From positions 1,550,001 through 1,614,000 of the forward strand of contig CBDFKC010000003.1 in the NCBI GenBank assembly GCA_965248685.1: a stretch of DNA of 64,000 bases. Reading direction: 5' to 3'. Of the stretch, positions 42,691 to 51,910 are shown in pieces. The position numbers and the translations under genes are program-made. Position 1 is the stretch's first letter. Every line of letters begins with the position of its first letter. A model generated the notes under the pieces. The model was not told the origin of the DNA. It saw nothing but the letters and a program-made list of their open reading frames with translations, and ran no database searches. Source of the DNA: VYFG01 sp965248685. Lineage in GTDB: Bacteria > Pseudomonadota > Gammaproteobacteria > Arenicellales > Poriferihabitantaceae.

Positions 42691-43827
42691 TTGATCTATT
42701 TTGGAAACAGATTCGTAACGGGCACAAGAGCATCTGTGTCTTGCGGGATGAAACCCCTGGCAATGCTATTCGGTTTGCCAATCGCGGCACTGGGCGCGGC
42801 GTTGACTATTCTGCCGCTAATTGGCGGTGTCTCGAATGCTGATGGCACGTCGTCGCCATGGTGGGATTACGCCATTATATTCACTATGGGAACCCCGCCT
42901 TTATTGATAGGATTATGGATGATTTTCGGTCGGCGGGGTGCCACCATCGATCGCGCTGGAGGTCAGTTGGAAACCTGGTACAGTGTAGTCATACCTGTCA
43001 GGCGCAAATCAATCAGGATACCAAAAAATCTCATTATTTCATTGGGACTCCATACCGTTTCCAGGGGGCATGGTGTGTCACAACGCACTAGTCAAGTCTA
43101 TGCAGTCAAACTAATAGGAGGAGGCGGACTTATATTAAATACCTTCACCAACGCAACAGCTGCCAGGGAGTTTGCTGAACGCTGCGCCCGAACCTTTGGT
43201 TTGCCAATGGAAAACAGGTTAGAAGTAAATGGTAGACAAAGACAACCAGTTGAACTTGATCTTCCTTTTGTTAAACGTCTGCACCAGCCAGAGTACCTTG
43301 AAGAATTCCCAATTACGGCGAAATCGCGACTGCAAATTGTTTCAAATACAGCTGATCGTCAGGTTAGGGTAAACAGACCATTGATGGTATCAGGTTGGAA
43401 AGGATACCTCTCGTTGATCGGTTTGGCGGCAATCCCTTTGTACTATGTTGGCCCCATTATTCTCGATCCAACCGCCCCTTGGTTTTTTCGATTGCCCAGT
43501 TTCATGATTCCTGTATCATTGTTTGCACTGGTCTACGGTTCTAACCTGGTGCATACGGAAGTTTTTGTTATGGCTAAGGGGCTTAGTGTTACCAAGAGTA
43601 TTGGGTTTGTTAGATTCAGTAACGGGATTCCCCTCGAAAAAATCGAAGAACTCTATTTCGACGGCAATGCTATCGCAGTGGTATCTGATCAAAAGAGAAT
43701 TTCTCTGGCGGTCGCTCATACAGATAGCGATTCATTGGCACTTGAGTCATTACTACGTAAGTGGCTGCGAGAGGTATTTGAAGAGACTCCGGTAATTGAT
43801 GGGGCGCTTTCAGACAACAATTATTAA
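42691..43827 (+). CDS. Membrane protein of unknown function
   Basis: Up to 378 residues from TTG 42691 (AGGA three bases upstream); ATG 42748 (MKPLAMLFGLPIAALGAALT) is an alternative nearer the first helix. Two N-terminal membrane helices are followed by a soluble region. This contains a PH-like beta stretch (GRRGATIDRAGGQLETWYSV, SQVYAVKLIGGGGLILNTF), then two more helices (LSLIGLAAIPLYYVGPIIL; FMIPVSLFALVYGSNL) and a soluble C-terminus. I do not recognise the family. No operon link is clear. Confidence 0.7.
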   Translation: MIYFGNRFVTGTRASVSCGMKPLAMLFGLPIAALGAALTILPLIGGVSNADGTSSPWWDYAIIFTMGTPPLLIGLWMIFGRRGATIDRAGGQLETWYSVVIPVRRKSIRIPKNLIISLGLHTVSRGHGVSQRTSQVYAVKLIGGGGLILNTFTNATAAREFAERCARTFGLPMENRLEVNGRQRQPVELDLPFVKRLHQPEYLEEFPITAKSRLQIVSNTADRQVRVNRPLMVSGWKGYLSLIGLAAIPLYYVGPIILDPTAPWFFRLPSFMIPVSLFALVYGSNLVHTEVFVMAKGLSVTKSIGFVRFSNGIPLEKIEELYFDGNAIAVVSDQKRISLAVAHTDSDSLALESLLRKWLREVFEETPVIDGALSDNNY

Positions 43828-44224
43828 GACGAAGCTATTATTGCGCAGCAGATATCAAGAAAGTTCATAATTTGTCGATTATGATAAATAATAGCAACAC
43901 AGCCGAACTGGTAGGCGTAATAATTGAGCGTCGATGTTGAAGTTGATGCTTTTGTACTACCTCGGGTTTTGCTATATGTTTCGATACATAAATCATTAGA
44001 CCGAGCGATTGCCAAGTACATTTATTGGACAAACGTTGATCCCAATTAGCACTGTTGTTCGAAATAGTGAAAGTTAATGGCATAACAGGAAATAAGCCCT
44101 TGCGAATTGGAATAGATTTAAAACTGGTGTGAACGGTAATTTAATATTGCACCTAATGCGTCCCCCTGGCAATCAATATTCAACAGTTTAACAATTCTAA
44201 TGTGACTCAAGCTACAATACTCAA
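43828..44224. other. 397-bp gap without recognisable genes
   Basis: AT-rich sequence with only short overlapping minus-strand frames that lack ribosome sites and family features. I see no RNA gene, repeat or clear terminator in it. Confidence 0.5.
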
Positions 44225-44530
44225 ATGATAGCAACAGCGATCAAGAAAATATTTGGTATGATTGCAATTACGATAGTTGCCTTTGCTGGATTTTCATACT
44301 ACCAATCAAACTTACGGGAGTGCGACCCGGATCACGCTCTTGGCTTGACCGTAGTTGAAAACTTTCTGCTGGAAAGGAACTTATCAGTTGTAGAAATTGA
44401 ACGAATTAACTCAGAACAGTCGAGCTGTGTTCAGGCCTTTAGATACATAGGAGGCGGCCAAAGTTTTGAGTTCGTTGTTTTGGATGACCTTCTCCGTGGA
44501 CCGCAACTGACCGTGAAAGAGTTGAAGTAG
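44225..44530 (+). CDS. Small membrane-anchored protein of unknown function
   Basis: A 101-residue protein with an N-terminal hydrophobic segment (IFGMIAITIVAFAGFSYY), either a membrane anchor or an uncleaved signal. A mixed soluble part follows with two Cys (LRECDPDH and QSSCVQAF) that could form a disulfide in the periplasm. I do not recognise a family. Confidence 0.55.
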   Translation: MIATAIKKIFGMIAITIVAFAGFSYYQSNLRECDPDHALGLTVVENFLLERNLSVVEIERINSEQSSCVQAFRYIGGGQSFEFVVLDDLLRGPQLTVKELK

Positions 44531-44675
44531 TCGATTCAAATTAAAATTTTCGAATTGCAACCTAGATATTCTTAAATAAGGCAACACCTACGAGTCTATG
44601 TGGGAAGTTCTATTCTGCCAAAGTTAGGTTGGCTTGCATTGTGTAAAATATAATAGTACTTTTTCTTTACAGTCC

Positions 44676-45164
44676 ATGGATTATCATTTAGCTCAACTTA
44701 ATATAGCCAAATTCCGGCTGCCAATTGAACATCCGACCAATGTCGATTTTGTCAATAATCTGGATAGGGTGAACGCTACTGCAGAATCGCAACCCGGCTT
44801 TATTTGGCGCTTGGTGGGGGAGGGCAATAGCGCAACTGATATTCGGGCATATGATGACCCTGAAGTTATTCCGAATCTATCAGTTTGGGCGGACGTGGAT
44901 TCCCTGATGGCATTTGTCTATCGTAATGAGGAGCATCGCAAAATAATGCACCGTCGACGTGAGTGGTTCGAAAAACTTGAATTTCATTTGGTCTTGTGGT
45001 GGGTCAAAGCGGGTCATGAGCCTACGCTGGATGAAGCCAAACAACGCCTCGAAATGCTAAGTAAGCTAGGTTCTACCGAACGGGCATTCACCTTTGCGCG
45101 ACTTTTTCCTGCGCCAGGAGAGGAATTGCTTGGTCTGGTGGTTGAAAAATGTGCCTCGGAATAA
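44676..45164 (+). CDS. DUF3291-family protein
   Basis: A 162-residue protein starting at ATG 44676 (MDYHLAQLNIAKFRLPIEHP); an upstream in-frame TTG at 44634 is not supported. QPGFIWRLVGEG, NLSVWADVDSLMAFVYRNEE and FEKLEFHLVLWWVKAGHEPT match DUF3291, whose fold resembles dimeric alpha-beta-barrel monooxygenases. Function unknown; a small-molecule or haem-binding role is possible but inferred. It is followed 35 bp later by a GFA-family gene. Confidence 0.82.
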   Translation: MDYHLAQLNIAKFRLPIEHPTNVDFVNNLDRVNATAESQPGFIWRLVGEGNSATDIRAYDDPEVIPNLSVWADVDSLMAFVYRNEEHRKIMHRRREWFEKLEFHLVLWWVKAGHEPTLDEAKQRLEMLSKLGSTERAFTFARLFPAPGEELLGLVVEKCASE

Positions 45165-45199
45165 TTACTGGGGTTTTTAACTAATTATTCGCTTACTAA

Positions 45200-45622
45200 A
45201 TGTCTATGGGAAAAATCGTTGGTGGATGCCTGTGTGGGCAAATAACGTTTGAGATTGCACCACCGTTTGAACAGTTTGGACATTGTTATTGCTCGCGATG
45301 TCGAAAATCATCCGGCAGTGGAAGGTCTTCGGTGTTTCTGGTTTCGCCACAGAATCTGAACTGGACTAAAGGCGGCGAAAAAGTGAGACGCTGGGATTTG
45401 CCCGCAGCTGACAGCTTTGCCACATCATTTTGCGTAGAGTGCGGGTGTCAATTGCCACGACTCACCAGAGACAAGAGCATCGCGGTAATACCTGCTGGAT
45501 CCTTGAGTGAGCCATTGCCAGTACTGCCCGGTCACCACGAACACTGGGGAGCGAAGGCCAATTGGGTAGTGTTGGACGAGACCGAATTGCCAATTTATTA
45601 CAATGAAGTACCAGGAGAATAA
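45200..45622 (+). CDS. GFA/CENP-V family zinc protein
   Basis: A 140-residue protein with the GFA fold Cys motifs: GGCLCGQITFEI, GHCYCSRCRKSSGS and FCVECGCQLPR. It has the seven Cys that bind zinc in the glutathione-dependent formaldehyde-activating family. Many members are not true formaldehyde enzymes, so function is uncertain. The next gene begins 20 bases before its stop, so the two are translationally coupled. Confidence 0.88.
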   Translation: MSMGKIVGGCLCGQITFEIAPPFEQFGHCYCSRCRKSSGSGRSSVFLVSPQNLNWTKGGEKVRRWDLPAADSFATSFCVECGCQLPRLTRDKSIAVIPAGSLSEPLPVLPGHHEHWGAKANWVVLDETELPIYYNEVPGE

Positions 45623-46454
45623 TCTCATAGCGGAATTTAATGTCTCGGAGAGCCGGGTGGAGTCCGAAATGGTTCAGACCTATCAGAGAGACGGTGTAAT
45701 ATGTTTACGCAAGGCGATTTCCAGGATATGGCTGGACTTAATCGAGCAGGGGATTGATCTGGCGATTAACGGTGCCAGTGCGGACCTTGATATAGTGCAG
45801 AAAAAAGGTGATCAAGGAAAATTTCTAGTGGGGTCCCATGCCTGGCGACAAGTCCGGCAATTTAAGCGATTTATTTTTGAAAGTCCGATGGCGGATTTGG
45901 CGTGGCCAATTCTGCAGTCAAAGTATATGTCCTTGTACTACGATTTTCTGCTAATAAAGGAAGCGCAGTCCAATTGTGCTGAAACTCCCTGGCACCAGGA
46001 CCATGCGTATTATCCCGCCACCGGTACCAAGGCGATAAATTGTTGGGTTGCACTCGATTCCATACCATTGGCGACCGCTCTCAGGTTTTACCGTGGATCG
46101 CACAGTCCTTATATTATTTATCAGGCAACTAACTTCGGAAATAAACTCGAAGACTATCAACACCTGCGCAAGGAACGACCGGTACTGCCGGTGATTGACA
46201 AGTCTATCGATAGTAAGATTATAACCACCGCAATGCAGCCCGGTGATATGTTAGTGTGGAATTCACATACCCTTCACTCGGCACCTGGAAATACACTAGA
46301 TCAAAGACGCGCAGCCTTTTCGGTAAACTGGATTGGTGATGATATTTTATATGAATCTGCTCCGGCTCTTGATACCTATCTCGATTCGACCCTGAAAACT
46401 GGTGATCCCATTGTCAGTGAAAAATTCCCGCTGGTAAGAGGAAACTATACGTAA
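45603..46454 (+). CDS. PhyH-family Fe(II)/2-oxoglutarate dioxygenase
   Basis: A 283-residue phytanoyl-CoA-dioxygenase-like protein. The iron triad is His-x-Asp in ETPWHQDHAYYP and His in VWNSHTLHSAPGN, with a distal Arg for 2-oxoglutarate in LDQRRAAFSVNW. Substrates in this family range from lipids to small metabolites such as ectoine, so the role is unknown. Its ATG lies inside the 3' end of the GFA-family gene. It converges on a TauD-type dioxygenase gene 6 bp away. Confidence 0.87.
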   Translation: MKYQENNLIAEFNVSESRVESEMVQTYQRDGVICLRKAISRIWLDLIEQGIDLAINGASADLDIVQKKGDQGKFLVGSHAWRQVRQFKRFIFESPMADLAWPILQSKYMSLYYDFLLIKEAQSNCAETPWHQDHAYYPATGTKAINCWVALDSIPLATALRFYRGSHSPYIIYQATNFGNKLEDYQHLRKERPVLPVIDKSIDSKIITTAMQPGDMLVWNSHTLHSAPGNTLDQRRAAFSVNWIGDDILYESAPALDTYLDSTLKTGDPIVSEKFPLVRGNYT

Positions 46455-46460
46455 GATTCT

Positions 46461-47363
46461 CTACCCCTTAACCGGCTGTTCCCCAATGGTGGATACCCGC
46501 ATCATGATTCGTTTGATATTAGGGTAATCGTTACTCGCATAGTGAATAGTCAACCTATTGTCCCATATCGCCAAGGTGCCTTTGCGCCAGCGTATCCGGC
46601 AAGTAAAGTCAGGGCGGACTTGATGACGAAACAAGGTGTCCAGTAGTGGCTGGCTTTCTTCCTCGGTCATGCCAACGAAATTTGTTGTAAATTGTTCGCT
46701 GACATAAAGTGAGCACATACCGGTAACGGGATGGCGTCGGACAACCGGGTGATCCGCAAGAACCCTGGTCGCATCTTCGCCCGACAAATCTGCATCCGCC
46801 TGTTTCTTCCAGGCAAATTCACGTTGGGTGTTTTCAAGACGATTGACGGCGCGTAGCCCACGCAGCATGGTCTTCATTTCATCGGACAATGCGTCATAGG
46901 CAAGGGCGGTGTTCGCGAAATGGGTGTCTCCTCCGCAGGGTGGGATTTCCATAGCGTACAATACCGTTTCACCTGAAGGTTGAGACAGATAGGGAACGTC
47001 GGTATGCCAGTTGCCAGCGAAATTATATTTCTCGGTTGCTTCCTGTCGGACCAGCATAACGTCATTTTCTCCGTCTGCCTTTTGCACCGCTGGATTAATC
47101 TGTAGTTGACCAAATAGTTGGCCAAAACGTCGCAATCCATCGGTGTCGAGCTCTTGTTCCGGAATGGCAAGAACAATGTGTTGTAACAGTGCTTTGCGTA
47201 GTTCATCCGCAACTGCTGGATTGTCGAGATTGTCAGCAATATTAATGCCGAACACCTCTGCCCCAAGTGCCCCGGTTAGAGGTTCAACCTCAAAATGACG
47301 GTAGGATGCCGGATTGAATTGTGGTTTATGGGCAATTGAATGCCGATATATTTCTTTGCTCAT
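46461..47363 (-). CDS. TauD/TfdA-family dioxygenase
   Basis: A 300-residue Fe(II)/2-oxoglutarate dioxygenase. PLTGALGAEVFGINIADNLD is the family opening. NWHTDVPYLSQP carries the His and Asp ligands, TLAIWDNRLTIHYASNDYP the second His, and RIMMRVSTIGE the 2-oxoglutarate Arg. It resembles taurine dioxygenase, which releases sulfite from sulfonates; related enzymes act on other small acids. No taurine transporter is nearby, so the substrate is open. Confidence 0.9.
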   Translation of the reverse strand: MSKEIYRHSIAHKPQFNPASYRHFEVEPLTGALGAEVFGINIADNLDNPAVADELRKALLQHIVLAIPEQELDTDGLRRFGQLFGQLQINPAVQKADGENDVMLVRQEATEKYNFAGNWHTDVPYLSQPSGETVLYAMEIPPCGGDTHFANTALAYDALSDEMKTMLRGLRAVNRLENTQREFAWKKQADADLSGEDATRVLADHPVVRRHPVTGMCSLYVSEQFTTNFVGMTEEESQPLLDTLFRHQVRPDFTCRIRWRKGTLAIWDNRLTIHYASNDYPNIKRIMMRVSTIGEQPVKG

Positions 47364-47543
47364 TGGGAGAACAGTGCCAAATGGATTGAACCATTTAATT
47401 ATGCCACTTAATAATACTTGTGGATTGATTGATAGCTACAGTTGCTCTGAATAACTGTTGCCATCTAGTTTCCATAGCAAATATTTACCCTACCCAGAAG
47501 CGTTCTTCACTGGTTGCTGCAATACCAATTTGAATGGGTACTC

Positions 47544-48761
47544 CTAATTTCCTTCGATATCGCGTTCCCGCATACCCAAAAGATAGAGAATGCCGTCAAG
47601 AGAAGTATTCCCCAATGCATGGGGCGCGTGCTGTTTGACCACCGGTTTGGCGCGAAACGCTATGCCCAGACCAGCAGCGCTGAGCATAGGTAGATCGTTG
47701 GCACCGTCACCCACAGCAATAACCTGCTCCAGGGATATGCCTTCCTTTGCGGCTATGGCTCGCATCAATTCCGCTTTCCTGTGTTCATCAATGATATCGC
47801 CAACTACATTACCGGTTAGTCGATCATCAATGGTTTCCAGCTGGTTGGCGTAGACATAATCAATGCCAAATTTATCCCGGAGAATGTTTGCAAAGTAGGT
47901 AAATCCACCGGATAGAATTGCGATACGGTATCCATAGTGTTTCAAAGTGCCAATCAGGCGTTCCGCACCATCGGTCACAGTCAGAGATTTCGCTACTGCC
48001 GGAAACTGGTTGATCGATAATCCTTCCAACAAGCTTACCCGGCGCAGAAAACTATGTTTATAACTGATTTCTCCTCGCATCGCTGCTGCGGTCAGGGCTC
48101 TGACTTCCTGGTCGACTCCGGCAACTTTGGCGAGCTCATCGATTACTTCGTTCTGTACCAGGGTGGAGTCCATATCAAAGCAAACCAGCCTTCGACTTCG
48201 TCGATAGAAATCATCTTTTTGCATAGCTATATCGACGTCGAGCTCTTGAGCCCCGCTTAAGAACTCTGCCTGCAATGCGCCAATATCTGATAAATTACCG
48301 CGCACCCAAAATTCTACCGCAACCTGCCGTGTCAAGTCTGACTGGTACAATGATGGTCGTCCGGATAGTCGCTGAATGAGATCAATATTTAGCCCGTTGC
48401 TTTGCGTGACCTTGGATACCCAGGCGATGTGGGACGCGTTCAGCTGGCCTGCCAGCAGGGTGATGATATAGCGCGCAATACCGCGGCCACCGGCCCAGCG
48501 CTGGTAAGCATCTTCGATAACCGGGGTCAGGCGAACGTCGAGGTCGAGATCATGGGCAGTAAAAAGGAGTTCCTTGATAAAAGGGGAAGAATGCGCTTTA
48601 GGAGGTATATCGATGAGCATTCCCCAACTTAGTGTCTCATGGATAACGGCCTGACCAATATCCAACACATTTACGTCGTATCGACTCATTACCCCACTTA
48701 ACGCAGCAGTTATCCCGGGGCGATCAGGCCCCGTAACGCGAACCAGAACTATCTCTTTCAT
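47544..48761 (-). CDS. serB: Phosphoserine phosphatase SerB
   Basis: A 405-residue protein with an N-terminal ACT-like regulatory region (VRVTGPDRPGITAALSGVMS; QRLSGRPSLYQ region) and a HAD phosphatase domain. Catalytic Asp residues are in VCFDMDSTLVQNEVIDELAK, Ser in AILSGGFTYFA, Lys in EHRKAELMRA and Asp in AVGDGANDLPML. It catalyses the last step of serine synthesis, O-phosphoserine to serine. The two-part N-terminus is the long form common in Gammaproteobacteria and relatives. Confidence 0.95.
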   Translation of the reverse strand: MKEIVLVRVTGPDRPGITAALSGVMSRYDVNVLDIGQAVIHETLSWGMLIDIPPKAHSSPFIKELLFTAHDLDLDVRLTPVIEDAYQRWAGGRGIARYIITLLAGQLNASHIAWVSKVTQSNGLNIDLIQRLSGRPSLYQSDLTRQVAVEFWVRGNLSDIGALQAEFLSGAQELDVDIAMQKDDFYRRSRRLVCFDMDSTLVQNEVIDELAKVAGVDQEVRALTAAAMRGEISYKHSFLRRVSLLEGLSINQFPAVAKSLTVTDGAERLIGTLKHYGYRIAILSGGFTYFANILRDKFGIDYVYANQLETIDDRLTGNVVGDIIDEHRKAELMRAIAAKEGISLEQVIAVGDGANDLPMLSAAGLGIAFRAKPVVKQHAPHALGNTSLDGILYLLGMRERDIEGN

Positions 48762-48939
48762 AGATCACAGTATAAAGGATATTAAGATGATTCTAATATT
48801 GGCGGGAATCTCGTTGGTTTATTCTGACGGGTGGTCTATACCGATTTATTGTTCAAGCTGTACGGCCAATGCCAGATAAAAAACTATTAACTGCTCCGCT
48901 GTCTCTTCCTCCAGGTAACTAGTTTGATAGAATAGAAAA

Positions 48940-49749
48940 ATGAAGAGAATTTTGGTCGGAATTTTACTATTGTTTATGGTGGGCACTGTTGCCCATGGTG
49001 CCGAAGAAAAAACCTATCAGGATTTCTTTGAAGAATATCAGCGCCTATGGCATTCATTCGATCAATCTGTGGTAAATCTGTACTCGGATGATGCAAGAAT
49101 TATAGGCAAGAGAAAACTCGAAAATGGCCTTGAACAAACATTGGAGTACAGCGGTATCAAGTTTAAGGAATCCGTTGTCGATACCATGGGCATCGTTAAA
49201 CGAAGAGGCGATATAAGCCAGTTTAGTGAGATTAAAATTGAACTGGATGAGGGATCTGCCAAAATTAGCGCCAAACGGTATTCTGTCATCAAATGTTTTT
49301 TTGATAACAATTATTATATGGTGGTTGAAAGACAGGCCAGCGGTAATTTTCTCATAATTGAAGAATCGGCGGAATCTATCGTCGTTTCGCAGTGTAAAGA
49401 CCGGTCCGAAAACGATGTTGTCCTCGTACTCGAAGCGGCTGCCAAGGCAATTGCAAAACAGTTCCCGGTAATGATCGACAGCGAAACCCGACTGGATTCA
49501 GCTGTAGTGGAAGGAAATAAATTTATCTATGTCTATACGTTAATAAATCTCGTTGCTGGGGAAGTCGATGCCAGAGCAATGAGCAATACTGTGGGATTGC
49601 CTTTGATTGAGCAAACCTGTAAGTCTCCTAACCTAAAGCCTATTTTGCAACAGAACGCGGTTTTCGCGCACCGGTTTTTGGGTAAAGACAAAGTTCAGAT
49701 TCTTCAGGTAGATGTTAATCATCAAACCTGTTTGAGAGCCGGGTTCTAG
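48940..49749 (+). CDS. Exported protein of unknown function
   Basis: A 269-residue protein with a signal peptide (ILVGILLLFMVGTVAHG, then AEEK). The first mature part (EEYQRLWHSFDQSVVNLYSD) recalls NTF2/SnoaL-like proteins. The C-terminus (EQTCKSPNLKPIL with a conserved final Cys in VNHQTCLRAGF) resembles a common small envelope domain with two Cys. Periplasmic location is likely. I do not recognise a named family or pathway. Confidence 0.65.
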   Translation: MKRILVGILLLFMVGTVAHGAEEKTYQDFFEEYQRLWHSFDQSVVNLYSDDARIIGKRKLENGLEQTLEYSGIKFKESVVDTMGIVKRRGDISQFSEIKIELDEGSAKISAKRYSVIKCFFDNNYYMVVERQASGNFLIIEESAESIVVSQCKDRSENDVVLVLEAAAKAIAKQFPVMIDSETRLDSAVVEGNKFIYVYTLINLVAGEVDARAMSNTVGLPLIEQTCKSPNLKPILQQNAVFAHRFLGKDKVQILQVDVNHQTCLRAGF

Positions 49750-49947
49750 GAATTGGCCAGTATCGAATCTGGGTAGTCGTCCTCGGGATTCTGTCGGGTT
49801 ATACAGGTTGACCAGGGGAGACCAGGCCTCCGACGTTGTTATTGCGTAATACTCCTGTAAGGTTATTTTGGATTGAACCAACCATTAACATTTGGTAAAT
49901 GTATAACGGCTAACCCCACACCCATAAACCGCTATACTAATCCCGTA

Positions 49948-50571
49948 ATGAAAAGGAATATTACTTTTGTGGCGGTGTTGCTGGCGTGTTTTTTTGTCGC
50001 CATATATCTGGTTCAATTCGAATTCGATCAAATTGGAGACAGTGAAATACGTGACTCAGTAGAACAACAGTTTTTTGAATTGGAACTGGAGGCTGAAAAT
50101 GCTCAACCTGATGTTCCTAAATCTATCGCATTGCAAGACGTGGCGATTAAAAAAGCCAAGGAAAATATTAACTCGCAGGCCGACTCGACTAAACGGCGGC
50201 AGACGGCGTTATCAACATTTATGGGGTTTTATCTGGTTAATACCCGAACCAGGAGAGCATTTTGTCGAGAGCATGGCGTAGATTTAACAGAATTCTCCGC
50301 AGAATTTGAGATTAACCATGAACGCGAAATGGAACTGGCCATGGTTATGGTATTTACCCAGGAGGGAAGTATTGACAAACTCTACAAAATTCTGGAATCC
50401 CAATTTATAAAAGTAATTGAACAGGACATGACAGACCTGTCAACTATTTATCAGGTGGGATTAAAGGATGCCTGTGAACTGATTGAGAGCAACGGTGCCG
50501 AATTTGCCAAAGAGATGCTTCTTGAAAAAGTTCAGCCTGCAGTATTTTCAGCGATTCACGCATCCAATTAA
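49948..50571 (+). CDS. Membrane-anchored protein of unknown function
   Basis: About 207 residues from ATG 49948 (MKRNITFVAVLLACFFVAIY); an earlier in-frame TTG at 49873 gives a polar leader that I reject. One N-terminal membrane segment is followed by a soluble, acidic helical domain with Cys in AFCREHG and DACELI. It may be anchored facing the periplasm. I do not recognise the family. It converges with the epimerase gene 15 bp downstream. Confidence 0.6.
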   Translation: MKRNITFVAVLLACFFVAIYLVQFEFDQIGDSEIRDSVEQQFFELELEAENAQPDVPKSIALQDVAIKKAKENINSQADSTKRRQTALSTFMGFYLVNTRTRRAFCREHGVDLTEFSAEFEINHEREMELAMVMVFTQEGSIDKLYKILESQFIKVIEQDMTDLSTIYQVGLKDACELIESNGAEFAKEMLLEKVQPAVFSAIHASN

Positions 50572-50586
50572 CAGGTACTACCCATG

Positions 50587-51405
50587 TTAGCTGTCCCAAC
50601 CGGGATCGTCTGGGTGTCCCCAATGACAAAAAATGCCGCCGGCAAATTCGACCGTGGGACTATGCGGATCGCCAGGCTCGGTTTTGGCTTCGACTTTCTC
50701 CCGATAGTCCTCCGCAGAGTCCTTTGGCAAGTAGCCAATATGACGTACTTTGTCGTTAGAAAAAAATCGTTCGCGATTATCTGAAATACCATAGATTACT
50801 GAATGACCGATTCGTTCGGCGAGGAGGCAGCGTTCCACTAATTGGACCAGATCCTTAAAGCTCATCCAGGTCGACAGGTGTCGGCGGTCCGCGGGCTCAG
50901 GAAAACATGAATTAATTCGCAGGCAAGCCGACTCGATGCCAAATTTATGAAAATACATCAGTGCTAAATCTTCGACAAAGCACTTGGATACGCCATACAA
51001 AGAATCGGGTCGATGGGGTGTGTCGGTATCGGCTCCTTCTTCTCTCCTTATATAACCCACAGCGTGAATTGAGCTGGCGTAGACGATCCGTTTGATGCCA
51101 TGGCGTCGAGCCGCTTCGTAAATGTTATAGCCACCCTTGATAGAGGAATCGAGTATTTCCTCCCAGGGGCGCTCCAGAGGCGCCGCACCAAAATGAACCA
51201 CCGCATCACAGCCTTCAACGATTTTTAACATGGCATCGAAATCGCCCAGTTCCGCCTCGATAATTTCCTCATTGTCGGCTGCCGAACCCATATTGTTGCG
51301 ATCGGTAAGTCGCAAAGTGGTTGCAAGAGGCGCGAGGCCTTCGCGCAATACCTTGCCTAAATTACCGGCTGCACCGGTGATTAATAGTCTGTCGAAGATT
51401 GGCAT
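50587..51405 (-). CDS. NAD-dependent epimerase/dehydratase, uronate-dehydrogenase-like
   Basis: A 272-residue extended-type SDR. ITGAAGNLGKVLREGL is the dinucleotide-binding loop, and VYASSIHAVGY and DSLYGVSKCFVEDLALMY supply Ser, Tyr and Lys. Length and HFGAAPLERPWEEILDSSIK fit uronate dehydrogenases, which oxidise glucuronate or galacturonate to the aldarate. Alternative sugar-nucleotide epimerase functions are less likely at this size. No uronate pathway genes are adjacent. Confidence 0.85.
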   Translation of the reverse strand: MPIFDRLLITGAAGNLGKVLREGLAPLATTLRLTDRNNMGSAADNEEIIEAELGDFDAMLKIVEGCDAVVHFGAAPLERPWEEILDSSIKGGYNIYEAARRHGIKRIVYASSIHAVGYIRREEGADTDTPHRPDSLYGVSKCFVEDLALMYFHKFGIESACLRINSCFPEPADRRHLSTWMSFKDLVQLVERCLLAERIGHSVIYGISDNRERFFSNDKVRHIGYLPKDSAEDYREKVEAKTEPGDPHSPTVEFAGGIFCHWGHPDDPGWDS

Positions 51406-51616
51406 AATTACAATACTTAAATAGTGTCAAATAACCGGATCAACTCCATTTAATCACCGGCGTGTGGGGATTTATAAAATTGAATTATAGTGGTAAATCC
51501 CCTGGTAGCGATAGCCTGGGGAAATTTACGTAGGATAATTTCTGATCGACTTGTATTGGACTAAACTCGAGATATACTTAGTAATTACAATACTTGTCAC
51601 GCCTTTCGCAAAGGAT

Positions 51617-51901
51617 ATGAAACCAAACCTTAATTGCCCGTCCTGCGGGGAGAAAGGCATTTATCATCGTTTCTGGCTATACGCCGGCTGGCCACTTTCG
51701 ACCCGTTGTACCCTCTGTGATGTCAGGCTCCGGTCCAGGACTACAGGCTGGACGTCCAACATGGTCCAGATTGTTATGGGTTTACTCATTGTATTGGCCT
51801 ATACCTCAGGCAATACGTTGATCTATCTCTATTGCCTTGGAGCAGGATTGCTGATGTTGTTTTTTCTACCGTATTTTGGAACTTATGAAGTGATTGAGTA
51901 G
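51617..51901 (+). CDS. Small zinc-ribbon membrane protein
   Basis: A 94-residue protein from ATG 51617 (AAAGGA just upstream); an in-frame TTG at 51551 would add a hydrophobic leader. Two CxxC pairs (NCPSCGEKG and RCTLCDVRL) form a zinc ribbon, followed by two membrane helices (IVMGLLIVLAYTSGNTLIYL; LGAGLLMLFFLPYF). Such small ribbon-plus-helix proteins have no assigned function. Confidence 0.6.
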   Translation: MKPNLNCPSCGEKGIYHRFWLYAGWPLSTRCTLCDVRLRSRTTGWTSNMVQIVMGLLIVLAYTSGNTLIYLYCLGAGLLMLFFLPYFGTYEVIE

Positions 51902-51910
51902 GGCAGTTTG

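Noticed and set aside
43824..44083. Two short minus-strand frames in the 397-bp gap
   Set aside because: Overlapping frames with no ribosome site, no recognisable motif and coding-unlike composition.
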